From: JAOTZA01 sp965224065
Lineage (GTDB): Bacteria > Acidobacteriota > Thermoanaerobaculia > Multivoradales > JAHEKO01
Direction: 5' to 3'
Length of the DNA: 64,000 nt
Assembly: GCA_965224065.1 (NCBI GenBank)
Contig: CBDCYF010000005.1
Location: 682,001-746,000 of the forward strand
The notes under the pieces are model-generated. The model ran no database searches. It saw nothing but the letters and a program-made list of their open reading frames with translations, and was not told where the DNA came from. Position 1 is the first letter of the stretch; each line of letters opens with the position of its first letter. Positions 25,352 to 33,920 of this stretch are shown piece after piece. A program made the translations under genes and the position numbers.

Positions 25352-27451
25352 CTACCAGCGCGGATCGCGGTGGATCAGGTCACGCGCCGCCGCGGGCTCG
25401 AGCGGCTCAGAGAAGAAAAAGCCCTGGCCGAGCTCGCACTGGAGCGCGCGCGCCCGAGCCAGTTGATCGGCGGTCTCCAGACCCTCGGCCGCCACTTGCA
25501 TCCCCAGGTTGCGGGCCAGGGACACGATGGTCTCGACGATCTCGGCGTGGTTCGAGCGCTCGCTCATCCGGCTGACAAAGGAGCGATCGATCTTGATCGT
25601 ATGGGTCGGCAGACGATGGAGATAAGACAGCGACGAGTAGCCGGTGCCGAAATCGTCGATGTGGAGCTGGATACCGATCTCGCGCAGCCGCTTGAGCTTG
25701 GTCACGGCGCCCTCGGCGTCGTCCATGATCAGGCTCTCGGTGAACTCGATACGCAATGTCATGGGGTCGAGCCCGGTGGAGTCGAGGATCTGTTCGATTC
25801 GGTCGAGGAGATCGGGCTGCGCAAATTGCTTCCCCGACAGGTTGACCGACAGGGCCAGCGGCCGCACGTGGGGAAACTCCGCCTTCCAGGTCGCCATCTG
25901 GGCGCAGGCCTCCTGCAGGACGTCCCAGCCGATGGGCACGATCAGCCCGGTCTCCTCGGCCACCGGGATGAACTCCTGCGGCTCAACCAGTCCACGTTCC
26001 GGGTGACGCCAGCGAACCAGGGCCTCAAACCCCTCGATCCGGCCACGATCGAGGGCGACGATCGGCTGGTAGAACATCTCGAACTCTTTGCGATCCACGG
26101 CGCGCCGCAGATCGGTCTCGAGCTTGAGCAGCTCGACTGCGTGATGGTGCATCGCCTCGTCGAAGATCGCGTGCTGGTTTTTTCCCAGTGACTTGGCGCG
26201 GTACATGGCGATGTCGGCGTCGCGCAGCAGATCCTGGGCGCGCCGGTAGCCGGTGGAGCTCAGGGCGATGCCGATCGAGGCCGTAGTGAAGACCTCATAG
26301 CCGTCCAGATCGAACGGACGGCTGAGCTCTTCGTGGACCCGCTCGGCGATCCGGGTGACGTCGCTTGGGTCCTCGATGTCGTTGGCGAGAATGGCGAACT
26401 CGTCGCCCCCCAGACGGGCCACGGTGTCGCCGGGCCGCAGAAAGCTCAGAAGGCGTCGGGCGATGGCGATCAGAAGCCGGTCTCCGACCGAGTGCCCCAG
26501 ACTGTCGTTGATGACCTTGAAGCGATCGAGATCGAAGAAAAGCACGCCAAACAAGTAGCCCGGCCTCCGTTCGGCGTGGGCGATCGCCATCCCCAGCCGA
26601 TCCAGAAAAAGGGCCGAGTTGGGAAGCTGCGTCAGGGCGTCGTGCAGGGCGTCGTGGAGAAGCTGTTCTTCGGTCTTTTTGCGCCCGTCGATGTCACTCA
26701 GGGAGCCGGCGATCCGGGTCGGCTCCCCGTCCTCGCCGCGCACCGCCAGGCCGCGTGCCAGGACCCACCGATAGGTCCCGTCGCGATGCCGCAGACGGTG
26801 TTCGTTCTCGAGGTGCGCGGTCTCCCCCGCCAGGTGGCTTTCCAGATCGCGCTCGAGCTGGGGAAGGTCGTCCGGATGCACTCGCCCCATCCATTCGTCG
26901 GAATGGTCGTGAACAGACTCACCATCCCAGCCGAGCATACTTTTCCAGCGCTCCGAGTAGTACGTGGACTGGTCCTTGAGATTCCAGTCCCACACACCGT
27001 CGTTGGCCCCGGTGACCGCCAGCGCATAGCGCTCCTCGCTGTCACGCAAGGCCGCCTGAATCCGCTTGCGCTCGATCGAGTAGTGAATGGACCGCGCCAG
27101 GGCCGGTGGCGTGACCACATCCTTGATCAGGTAATCCTGCGCTCCGGCGCGCACCGCTTCGAGGGCCAGCGAGTCGTCGTTCTGGCCGGTCATCACCACG
27201 ATCGGCGCGCCCTGGGCGACCTCGAGCACGCGCTCGACCGTGGCCAATCCATCGCTGTCCGGCAGCGACAAGTCGAGCAACACGATGTCGGGGACCTTCT
27301 CGGTCAACCATTCGCGCGCGGCGCTCACCCGTTTGGCATGGTTGATCTCGAACTCTTCGTCGCCCGGACTGTCCCGCAGATAGCGCTCGACCAGGTGCGC
27401 ATCGGCCGGATTGTCCTCCACCAGGAGAATGCGAATTTTCTCTGCGCTCAT
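25352..27451 (-). CDS. Response regulator with PAS, GGDEF and EAL domains
   Basis: A 699-residue cytosolic regulator. REC (1-125) has the acidic pair ED at 12-13, phosphoacceptor Asp60 in LLDLSLPDSDG, and Lys110. A PAS/PAC module follows (about 135-260, with DGVWDWNLK). The GGDEF domain (about 265-430) has an intact GGDEF at 348-352 and an RxxD inhibitory site (R339-D342) five residues upstream. The EAL domain (about 440-690) keeps EALVRW (476-481) and IDDFGTGYSSL. So both synthesis and breakdown of c-di-GMP look possible. It overlaps the upstream kinase gene by four bases, so the kinase is the likely input, and is followed without a gap by the DUF885-like lipoprotein. Confidence 0.92.
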   Translation of the reverse strand: MSAEKIRILLVEDNPADAHLVERYLRDSPGDEEFEINHAKRVSAAREWLTEKVPDIVLLDLSLPDSDGLATVERVLEVAQGAPIVVMTGQNDDSLALEAVRAGAQDYLIKDVVTPPALARSIHYSIERKRIQAALRDSEERYALAVTGANDGVWDWNLKDQSTYYSERWKSMLGWDGESVHDHSDEWMGRVHPDDLPQLERDLESHLAGETAHLENEHRLRHRDGTYRWVLARGLAVRGEDGEPTRIAGSLSDIDGRKKTEEQLLHDALHDALTQLPNSALFLDRLGMAIAHAERRPGYLFGVLFFDLDRFKVINDSLGHSVGDRLLIAIARRLLSFLRPGDTVARLGGDEFAILANDIEDPSDVTRIAERVHEELSRPFDLDGYEVFTTASIGIALSSTGYRRAQDLLRDADIAMYRAKSLGKNQHAIFDEAMHHHAVELLKLETDLRRAVDRKEFEMFYQPIVALDRGRIEGFEALVRWRHPERGLVEPQEFIPVAEETGLIVPIGWDVLQEACAQMATWKAEFPHVRPLALSVNLSGKQFAQPDLLDRIEQILDSTGLDPMTLRIEFTESLIMDDAEGAVTKLKRLREIGIQLHIDDFGTGYSSLSYLHRLPTHTIKIDRSFVSRMSERSNHAEIVETIVSLARNLGMQVAAEGLETADQLARARALQCELGQGFFFSEPLEPAAARDLIHRDPRW

Positions 27452-29001
27452 CTCGGCTGGCTCTCCGGTCCTCGGCCCGACTCGACGGCCACGTCAACCG
27501 CCTCGCGTTCCTGAACCGGGATGGAAAAACTGAAAACCGAGCCCTTTCCCGGCTCGGATTCTACCCAGATCCTGCCCCCGTGGCGCTCGACCACCCGTTT
27601 GCAGATCACCAGCCCGATGCCGGTCCCGGCCCGGTCGGTGTCGAGGCGGCCAAAGAGCTTGAAAATCCGCGCGGTATCCCCCGGCTTCATACCGATGCCG
27701 TTGTCGGAGACCGAGAACACCCAGTCACCGTCCGACCGTTGGGCACGGATGGCGATTTTTGGGACCCGTCGAGGGGCCCGGAAGCGAATGGCGTTGGCGA
27801 TCAAATTCTGGAAGACCAGTTGCAGCTCCGTGAAGTCCGCGAGCACGGTCGGGAGCCCGTCCCGCTCGATCCGGGCCCGGCTTTCCTCGATGGGAGACTG
27901 CAGGTTGCGAATGGCCTCGTCGACCACGGTGTTGGAGTCGCAGGCCTCGAAGGCCCGACCGCCGGCACCCAGGCGGGAAAAACGGAGCAAGCCGTCGACC
28001 ATCGACTGCATCTTGGCGGTAGCGCCCAAAATATAGTCGAGCGCAAGCTGCTGCTCATCGCCCAAGTCGTCACCGAGGTCGTCGGCCAGGATCTCGCTGT
28101 AGCGGCGCACGGCTCGGAGCGGCTCCTTGAGCTCGTGGGAGGCGATCGAGGCGAACTCGGAAAGGTCCACATTGGAGCGCTGGAGGTCCTCGGTGCGCTG
28201 GCGGAGCGCTTGCTCCTTGCGCATCACGTGGCTGACGTCGTTGAGAATGACGTCGACCACGATGTCGCCGTCGACGTCCAGAAGCAACACCTCGGTGAGG
28301 TTGAGCCAGACCTTGGTCCCGTCGGGCCGCGCGACTTCGACCACCCGCGCCTGCAACTCGCCCCGCTCGGTCAACTGGTGCTCGAGCTCGCCGCGGTTCT
28401 CCGAGTGAAAAAAATGGGTCGGTAGATCGACCCGGAGCGCTTCTTCTAGGGTCTTGACCCCGAGAAGGCGCAGCACCGCGGCGTTGGCCTCGATGAGCCG
28501 TTCGTCGAGCGTCGACCGGAAGACGCCGATATTGGCCCGTTCGAGCAGGGTCTGGAGCCACGGCTCGCTGCGGGCGACCTGCTGGTCCTGTTCGGCCCGG
28601 TCGAGCGCCTCGCGGGCGGCGGCGGCGAGGCGCAAGTAGCCTTTGGACGATTTGCCGACATAGTCCGCCAGCCCCGCCTTCATCGCCCGGACCGCGACCT
28701 CTTCGTCACGGGCCCGGGTGAACATCATCACCGGTACGTCCGGATGGCTTTCCTTGACCGCCGCAAGGACCGCCAACCCGTCCGACCAGGCGAGCTCGTA
28801 CTCGGTGATCACCAAGTCGAGACGCTGCCCGCCGAGGGCGAGAGCGAAGCCGGCCGCGTCATGGACCTCGCGCAGACGGGCGTTCGGGAAGTCGCGCGAC
28901 AGCACGACTGACGCCAGCGCGCGATCCTGCGGATCGTCGTCGACCAGGAGGATCCTCGGGTCGCTATGGGTGGTCAGGTCCGGCCACCTCCCGCGACCCA
29001 T
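27448..29001 (-). CDS. Hybrid sensor kinase: atypical receiver, PAS, HisKA, HATPase
   Basis: With the ATG at 29001 the protein has 517 residues. The N-terminal receiver (about 13-130) begins ILLVDDDPQD, but the phosphoacceptor site reads VITEYEL, Glu67 instead of Asp. A PAS domain spans about 145-265. HisKA has FASIASHELKEPLR with His289. The ATPase domain keeps the N box (NLIANAIRF), DNGIGM, and GTGIGL, so it should be an active kinase. Longer starts (29154 or 29211) add a hydrophobic N-terminus that would put the receiver on the wrong side of the membrane; I reject them, but no clear ribosome site marks any start. The ATGA overlap with the next gene ties it to the GGDEF-EAL regulator. Confidence 0.85.
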   Translation of the reverse strand: MGRGRWPDLTTHSDPRILLVDDDPQDRALASVVLSRDFPNARLREVHDAAGFALALGGQRLDLVITEYELAWSDGLAVLAAVKESHPDVPVMMFTRARDEEVAVRAMKAGLADYVGKSSKGYLRLAAAAREALDRAEQDQQVARSEPWLQTLLERANIGVFRSTLDERLIEANAAVLRLLGVKTLEEALRVDLPTHFFHSENRGELEHQLTERGELQARVVEVARPDGTKVWLNLTEVLLLDVDGDIVVDVILNDVSHVMRKEQALRQRTEDLQRSNVDLSEFASIASHELKEPLRAVRRYSEILADDLGDDLGDEQQLALDYILGATAKMQSMVDGLLRFSRLGAGGRAFEACDSNTVVDEAIRNLQSPIEESRARIERDGLPTVLADFTELQLVFQNLIANAIRFRAPRRVPKIAIRAQRSDGDWVFSVSDNGIGMKPGDTARIFKLFGRLDTDRAGTGIGLVICKRVVERHGGRIWVESEPGKGSVFSFSIPVQEREAVDVAVESGRGPESQPR

Positions 29002-29434
29002 GGCGCGGATTCCGCGGATCGCTTCGGCCTCCTGGTGCAGCTTGCGACCATGGCTTGTTGTCCCCCCGCCAGCAGCCGTTGGAACGCGAGCGTCGAGACG
29101 CACCATTGTAGCCAAAAAGGCCGCCACGAAAAGGAATAAGAGGGTTTTGAACATTGATATTCGTCGATATCTTAAGCGCGCCGTGCTCCTACCTGTACCG
29201 CTACACGTCACTCGCGCCAGCCCGACGGAAGGCCCGGCTGGAAACGGCGCTCGCTACTCGGACTTGGCTGTGCTCGCTCGCGCCTCGTTGTCCGCCCGCG
29301 CGGACCGGTCGAGAGCCTTCACGCTCTTCGTACGCGCGCGGGCTCCCAGCGTTCCCGCCGGGCCTTCCGTCGGGCTGGCGGAACAGCGACTACGCGCCCT
29401 TGCATCCGTGCCGGGAATCCGCTTAACCTCGCCC
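29002..29434. other. 433-base gene-free region between divergent genes
   Basis: Apart from possible extra N-terminal codons of the kinase gene, this gap shows no gene. Its main content is the inverted-repeat element at 29215-29380. No clean promoter for either flanking gene was identified. Confidence 0.6.
29215..29380. repeat. 166-base element with perfect 24-base terminal inverted repeats
   Basis: Positions 29215-29238 and 29357-29380 are exact inverted copies of each other, beginning CGCCAGCCCGAC on the left. The arms stay partly similar for another dozen bases inward. The interior has no open frame of note. No obvious target-site duplication flanks it. The size and structure fit a miniature non-autonomous element or a large transcript hairpin. 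Confidence 0.6.
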
Positions 29435-29842
29435 ATGCTCTTCACCCGCGAGATCGCCACCAACGGCAAGGGCCTCGTCGAGATCACCGACGAGATCGCC
29501 TCGGCGGTCTCGGAATCCGGTCTCACCCAGGGGCTTTGCACGCTCTTTATCCAGCACACCTCCGCCAGTCTGACCATCCAGGAGAACGCGGATCCGTCGG
29601 CGCGGAGGGACCTCGAGAACTGGCTCGAGCGATTGGTGCCCGAGAATGACCCCGACTTCACCCACACGGACGAGGGGCCGGACGACATGCCGTCGCACAT
29701 CAAGGCGGCGCTGACATCAACGACCCTGGGGATCCCGGTGCGGGACGGCCACATGGCGCTGGGTACCTGGCAGGGGATCTTTCTCTGGGAGCACCGGTCG
29801 AGTCCCAAACGGCGCCGCGTGCTGGTGCACCTGAGCGGCTGA
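29435..29842 (+). CDS. YjbQ family protein (UPF0047)
   Basis: This 135-residue protein is full length for the family. The core motif LCTLFIQHTSASLTIQENAD and the later TDEGPDDMPSHIKAAL and LGTWQGIFLWEHR are all family hallmarks; the conserved His and Asp residues form a beta-barrel active site. Family members have been described with thiamin phosphate synthase activity in complementation tests, but the true role is unsettled. The ATG at 29435 is chosen because LFTREI opens the first strand. No strong ribosome site is seen. A TetR regulator follows after nine bases. Confidence 0.85.
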   Translation: MLFTREIATNGKGLVEITDEIASAVSESGLTQGLCTLFIQHTSASLTIQENADPSARRDLENWLERLVPENDPDFTHTDEGPDDMPSHIKAALTSTTLGIPVRDGHMALGTWQGIFLWEHRSSPKRRRVLVHLSG

Positions 29843-29851
29843 TCGTCGAAC

Positions 29852-30436
29852 GTGCCCAAGGTACCGGCCAGCCATCTGGAAGCTCGCCGCCGCGGCATCC
29901 TGGCGGCGGCCCAGCGCTGCGTCAGCCGGAAGGGCGTCCGCGGCACCACCATGCGCGACATCTGCCGCGCCGCCAACTTGAGCCCCGGGGCGGTCTACCG
30001 CTACTTCGACGGCAAGGACGCCATCCTGGCGGCGCTCGCCGAGGGGCGCCAGAAGCAGATCGCCTCGTTTTTTCGTCGTCTCGCTCGCCGCGCGGGCGAG
30101 AACCCCGACGGTCCCGAGCTGGCCGCAGCGCTCGCCGAGCTCGTCAAAAGCCTGGGGGGAGACGCGGCCGAGGAGGGACTGCGGCTCGATCTGCGCCTGT
30201 GGAGCGAGGCCCTGGATTTGCCAAGAGTGCAGCGGACCCTCTCGCAGGGACTCGCCGCGGCGGCCGACGATCTATCCCAGACCACCCGGCAACCGCTGGG
30301 AGCCGACGCCGTGACCGGACCGAGACTTCTGATCGCGCTGCTCCAGGGACTGGCGCTGCAGAAGGCTCTCGACCCAAAAATCGATCTCGACGAAATCGCC
30401 GACGGCTTGATCGCCTGGGCCGGCCAAGGCCGCTAG
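29852..30436 (+). CDS. TetR-family transcriptional regulator
   Basis: The 194-residue protein has a TetR helix-turn-helix at about 13-58: ILAAAQRCVSRKGVRGTTMR and GAVYRYFDGKDAI. The C-terminal ligand domain is rich in Ala and Leu with no recognisable signature. It starts at GTG 29852, nine bases after YjbQ, so the two are likely one transcript. Its 3' end overlaps that of lpxD on the other strand by four bases. The target genes cannot be told; no matching dyad was seen nearby. Confidence 0.85.
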   Translation: MPKVPASHLEARRRGILAAAQRCVSRKGVRGTTMRDICRAANLSPGAVYRYFDGKDAILAALAEGRQKQIASFFRRLARRAGENPDGPELAAALAELVKSLGGDAAEEGLRLDLRLWSEALDLPRVQRTLSQGLAAAADDLSQTTRQPLGADAVTGPRLLIALLQGLALQKALDPKIDLDEIADGLIAWAGQGR

Positions 30437-31482
30437 CCGGAGTCGTCCTTCTTCTCCAGCTCGGCGATCCGGGCCTCCAGCTTGCGCACGCGGCGCAACA
30501 GCGCCGGCAGGTCGGCGAAGGCGGTCGCCGCCCGCAGCCATTGCCGCAGCTCTACGGCCGGAGAGCCGCCGAGCCGGGCTCCCTCCGGTTGATCGGCCAG
30601 CACCCGCGCGCCGGCCGCGATCTGGACGCCGTCGCCGATCTCGAGATGGTCCGCCACCCCGGACTTGCCGGCCATGACCACGCCTTTGCCCAGCTTGGCG
30701 CTGCCGGCGGCCGCGGCGTACGCCGCCAACAAGGAACGCTCTCCGATCTCGACGCCGTGGGCCACCTGCGTCAGGTTGTCGAGCTTGGCGCCGCGGCGCA
30801 CCGCAGTCTCGCCCATAGTGGCTCGATCGACGCAACTGTTGGCGCCCATCTCGACGTCGTCCTCGAGAACCGCCACCCCCACCTGGGGGATCTTGACGTG
30901 TCCGTCCGCGGACTGCGCGAAGCCGAACCCTTCGCCCCCCACGACCGCTCCCGGGTTGAGCCAGACCCGGTTCCCCAGCCGGCAGCCCGCCGCGACGACG
31001 CTGTTGGGCATCAACCGGCAGTCTCGCCCGACCACCGCCCCGGCGCCCACGTAGGCTCCGGGCTCGAGCCAGGAGCCGGCCCCAACCCGCGCTCCGGGTC
31101 CCACCCAGGCGAAGGCCTCGACGGTTGCGCCCTCGACGACTGCATCGTCCGCCACCGCGGCCCGCGGATCCACCCCCGGATCCGGCTGCTCCCGTGGGTA
31201 ATAGAGGGCCAGGCTGCGAGCAAATGCCTGATAGGGGTCGTCACAACGGATCGCCGTGTGACTGTGGGGCTCGGTCTCGCGATCCATCAGGACGGCTCCG
31301 GCCCGGGTGGTCTCCAGCAGTCCGTAGTACCGGCGGTTGGAGAGAAAGGAGAGGTGCTCCGGCCCGGCTTCCGCCAGCGGCCGAACATCGACCAGCTCGA
31401 TCTCGGAGTCTCCCTCCACCACGCCGCCCACGTGCTCGGCGATCCGCGCGGCGGTGAACGGTCCAGACGCGGCTCGGCTCAT
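30433..31482 (-). CDS. lpxD: UDP-3-O-acylglucosamine N-acyltransferase
   Basis: This enzyme adds the second acyl chain to the UDP-glucosamine precursor of lipid A, using acyl-ACP, at the cytosolic face. The 349-residue protein has the N-terminal uridine-binding domain (1-100, with LSFLSNRRYY), a left-handed beta-helix of hexapeptide repeats (about 105-300), and the catalytic His in NLTQVAHGVEIG. The C-terminal helix (RVRKLEARIAELEKK) is the usual ACP-binding coil. It indicates a lipid A-containing outer membrane. It is not next to lpxA or fabZ here. No ribosome site is evident before the ATG. Confidence 0.95.
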   Translation of the reverse strand: MSRAASGPFTAARIAEHVGGVVEGDSEIELVDVRPLAEAGPEHLSFLSNRRYYGLLETTRAGAVLMDRETEPHSHTAIRCDDPYQAFARSLALYYPREQPDPGVDPRAAVADDAVVEGATVEAFAWVGPGARVGAGSWLEPGAYVGAGAVVGRDCRLMPNSVVAAGCRLGNRVWLNPGAVVGGEGFGFAQSADGHVKIPQVGVAVLEDDVEMGANSCVDRATMGETAVRRGAKLDNLTQVAHGVEIGERSLLAAYAAAAGSAKLGKGVVMAGKSGVADHLEIGDGVQIAAGARVLADQPEGARLGGSPAVELRQWLRAATAFADLPALLRRVRKLEARIAELEKKDDSG

Positions 31483-31559
31483 GCCCCGGAGTGTATCGGT
31501 GCGCCCGCCCCCGAGCGCAACCTCTGTGGCGGCAGGCCGCTAAGACACCGGCCAGAGCC

Positions 31560-32687
31560 TCACGGCGGTGGTTCGAGAAAAGCGCCCACGATCGCCAGAC
31601 GATCGATAAATGAGCCGTCGCTCAATCCGCGCGTCCCCTCCCACGCCGTCAGACAGTTCGAGGCCGCGCAGGCCAGGTAGTCGCCGTCGACAAACTGGTC
31701 GAATTGGATGAAGTCCAGCCGGTCCGCTTTTCCGAGGGACTCGACCTTCGGGCCGAACCAACGCGCATAGATCGCCGATCTGCCGAACCAAGTGACGAGG
31801 TAGCTTTGGCTATCCGCGTGAAAGGCGACCTGGACATCTCGAGCGCCCCCGTCCGCCCGGCCCAACCTGAAGCGTTCCGAAAGTTGCCGTCCTTTCAACA
31901 CCCGCCCTCGGACGACGCCGCGCTCGCTCCACGCGATCAGAAAACGCTCGCGCTGAGGATCGTGCGCAACCGCAGGGCTCCTGCCGGCGCGGCTGAGCTC
32001 GAAAGGGGGGCCGACAAACCGGCCGGAAAGCCTGACGTACTGTGCGTGCCGGCTCCAGACGATCAAAAGACGCCGCTGCGCATGATCGACCGCCAACGCC
32101 CTGAGAAACGCCGTGTCCACCGACCCGTCCGCCTCGACGCAAGCGCGTCTGCCGAGGCGTCCGCTTCGCCGCACGAGTTGGAGCACCACGTCGCACTCTC
32201 CAGACCACACCACCAGCCAGGACCTCTTCCACGGCAGATAGAGAACTCTCAAGCCGTCGTAGCGCCCGTCGTCGTCCAATAAGAGAGGTCCATCCAGCTT
32301 TCGGCCCGTCGGGCTGAGTCGTTGAGCGACCAGCGGCGCATGCTCCCCACCTATCAACCTCTGCTCCTCCCAGGCCACCAAAGCCCGGCCTCGAGTCGGT
32401 TCGACCGATGCGGAGAAAACACGACTGGGCCAGGCGCTGAGCGAACGGAGCGGTCCCAGGCTGGGTTGTATCCCATTGTCGGCGACCCGAACGGCCAGTC
32501 GGTCTTGCGAGTGCCCGACGATGAAGAACCTGTCCCGTTCCGGATCGGCGGCAACGGCGGGAGTCCACTGGAAGCGCCATTCGGAGAAAAGCTCAGTGGG
32601 CGGTTCCCGCGCTTCTGTCGCGTCCGTCGCAGCCGAGAGCAAGACCAGGGCGGCCGCGGACAACACCCCGGCCCTCGGCTTCTTCAT
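31560..32687 (-). CDS. Secreted repeat protein, second of a related pair
   Basis: The 375-residue protein starts at the ATG at 32687, overlapping the stop of the gene before it by four bases, and has a signal peptide (about 1-25, KKPRAGVLSAAALVLLSAAT). The mature part has recurring strands of the form PAVAADPERDRFFIV, SPAVAHDPQRERFLIAWSE and RALVAWEEQR, each ending in a Trp- or Val-rich strand, as in beta-propeller blades. The pattern is shared with the upstream protein, so the pair arose by duplication. The end LACAASNCLTAWEGTRG has a cysteine pair. No enzyme motif is seen and I do not recognise the family. Confidence 0.6.
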   Translation of the reverse strand: MKKPRAGVLSAAALVLLSAATDATEAREPPTELFSEWRFQWTPAVAADPERDRFFIVGHSQDRLAVRVADNGIQPSLGPLRSLSAWPSRVFSASVEPTRGRALVAWEEQRLIGGEHAPLVAQRLSPTGRKLDGPLLLDDDGRYDGLRVLYLPWKRSWLVVWSGECDVVLQLVRRSGRLGRRACVEADGSVDTAFLRALAVDHAQRRLLIVWSRHAQYVRLSGRFVGPPFELSRAGRSPAVAHDPQRERFLIAWSERGVVRGRVLKGRQLSERFRLGRADGGARDVQVAFHADSQSYLVTWFGRSAIYARWFGPKVESLGKADRLDFIQFDQFVDGDYLACAASNCLTAWEGTRGLSDGSFIDRLAIVGAFLEPPP

Positions 32688-33817
32688 GGTCGCTCCAAAA
32701 ATCGGCCCCGGATCGAGGTCGCCGGCCGTCCCGGCTCTCCGTGGTTCCAGGCCACGAGACACTCAGCGGTGTCGGACGAGCATGCCAAGGCGTTATGGTC
32801 AAAAGTGAGCTGGTGGCCCACGCCCGAAGCCACGGCAAAGCTCGGGCCGGTCGGACGACCAGAGCCATCCAACCAGCGGGCCATCAAATCCTCGTCGAAA
32901 TCGCGCTGAGTCCAAACCACGAGGAACGAGTCCTCGGTAGGCAAGTAGGCCAGCACGGGGGCAAAAGCCTCCCCCGGGCCGTCGGTGATCTCATGAACAG
33001 GGCCAAGCACCTCACCGTCGACTCTGCGAGCCCAAATCCGTTGCGATCGTTCCCAAACGGCCAGATACCCTCGGTCCCTGGCCCGTCCAATCGTGACGTT
33101 GCGGTTGGCGGCACCGTCAGCAAGCACCATCCTCGGCCCGACGGTGTTGGTGTCGAGCGCGATGCGTTGACCGAAAAGCCGCCCGGCACGCCCCCATGCC
33201 AAGAAGAAGCCGGCGTCATCGGGGTGGGAGGCGACGTCGAAATCACCAATGTCGCCGAACTCGACGTCATGGAAAAGCTCCCGGCCCATCACTTCGACGA
33301 CGCCGTCAGTCGACATCATCGCGCCATCGATTCGCGCATCGTCCACCGACGCGAGGACGACCCAACGCTCGAGCGGCTCCGAAAAAAGCACTCGCACCGC
33401 TCGTGTGTCGCAGCCCGGCCGGCCAATCCTCAAATCGAGGCCCGAACGTTGCAGAATCACCGGAGCACCGTCCGGACGCACGACAGTCCCGAAACTGCGA
33501 CATTGAATCGCCGACACGAAGTAGAGATCGGCGGCTGCGGCAAACGCAACTGCCGGATCCGAGCCCGAGCTTCTGACCAGGAGCTCGACGTCACCGAGGG
33601 CGATCGTGTCGCCGATTCGGCTCACGGTACGGCCAGCTGGCCGATCGTTGTGGAGCCCGACCACCAGAAATCGGCCCGAGTTCTCGTCGTGCGCGACCGC
33701 CGGGCCGGATTGCATCACGGAAGAGAACAGGTCAAAGCTCTGCCCATGTGCCGCGGAACCTGCAACGACACACAACGCGACGACCATGCGCACGGTGCGA
33801 CCGGGGCTTACCGACAA
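32684..33817 (-). CDS. Secreted repeat protein, first of a related pair
   Basis: In this 377-residue protein TTG at 33817 is the likeliest start, giving a signal peptide with two Arg before the hydrophobic stretch and a cleavage near AHGQ; an ATG at 33787 would lose the charged part. Blade-like repeats include GPAVAHDENSGRFLVVG, GYLAVWERSQRIWARR and EDSFLVVWTQRDFDEDLMARW. The C-terminal LACSSDTAECLVAWNHG has a cysteine pair matching the next protein. The two may be surface or periplasmic proteins acting together. The gene is divergent from the TetR-molybdenum hydroxylase operon. Function unknown. Confidence 0.6.
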   Translation of the reverse strand: MSVSPGRTVRMVVALCVVAGSAAHGQSFDLFSSVMQSGPAVAHDENSGRFLVVGLHNDRPAGRTVSRIGDTIALGDVELLVRSSGSDPAVAFAAAADLYFVSAIQCRSFGTVVRPDGAPVILQRSGLDLRIGRPGCDTRAVRVLFSEPLERWVVLASVDDARIDGAMMSTDGVVEVMGRELFHDVEFGDIGDFDVASHPDDAGFFLAWGRAGRLFGQRIALDTNTVGPRMVLADGAANRNVTIGRARDRGYLAVWERSQRIWARRVDGEVLGPVHEITDGPGEAFAPVLAYLPTEDSFLVVWTQRDFDEDLMARWLDGSGRPTGPSFAVASGVGHQLTFDHNALACSSDTAECLVAWNHGEPGRPATSIRGRFLERP

Positions 33818-33872
33818 GATACCTTCAGTTTAACCAACAAACCGGCGGGCATCAATGCAGTCCGCACCGCTC

Positions 33873-33920
33873 TTGACGGGCACCTTTTGGTTGAGACAAA
33901 ATTTGAACGATGGTTCAAAT
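33873..33920 (+). promoter_or_regulatory. Promoter and dyad operator covering the TetR start codon
   Basis: TTGACG (33873-33878) is followed after 18 bases by CAAAAT (33897-33902), a weak -10 box. ATTTGAAC (33901-33908) and GTTCAAAT (33913-33920) form a perfect eight-base dyad around GATG, which holds the ATG at 33910. The predicted transcript start falls at about the ATG and no ribosome site precedes it, suggesting a leaderless, self-repressed message. Confidence 0.6.

Noticed and set aside
26333..27514. A 393-codon frame antisense to the GGDEF-EAL gene
   Set aside because: It is a shadow of the conserved domains on the other strand.
28999..29211. A membrane-anchored start for the sensor kinase
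   Set aside because: It would place a receiver domain outside the cytosol, and no ribosome site supports it.
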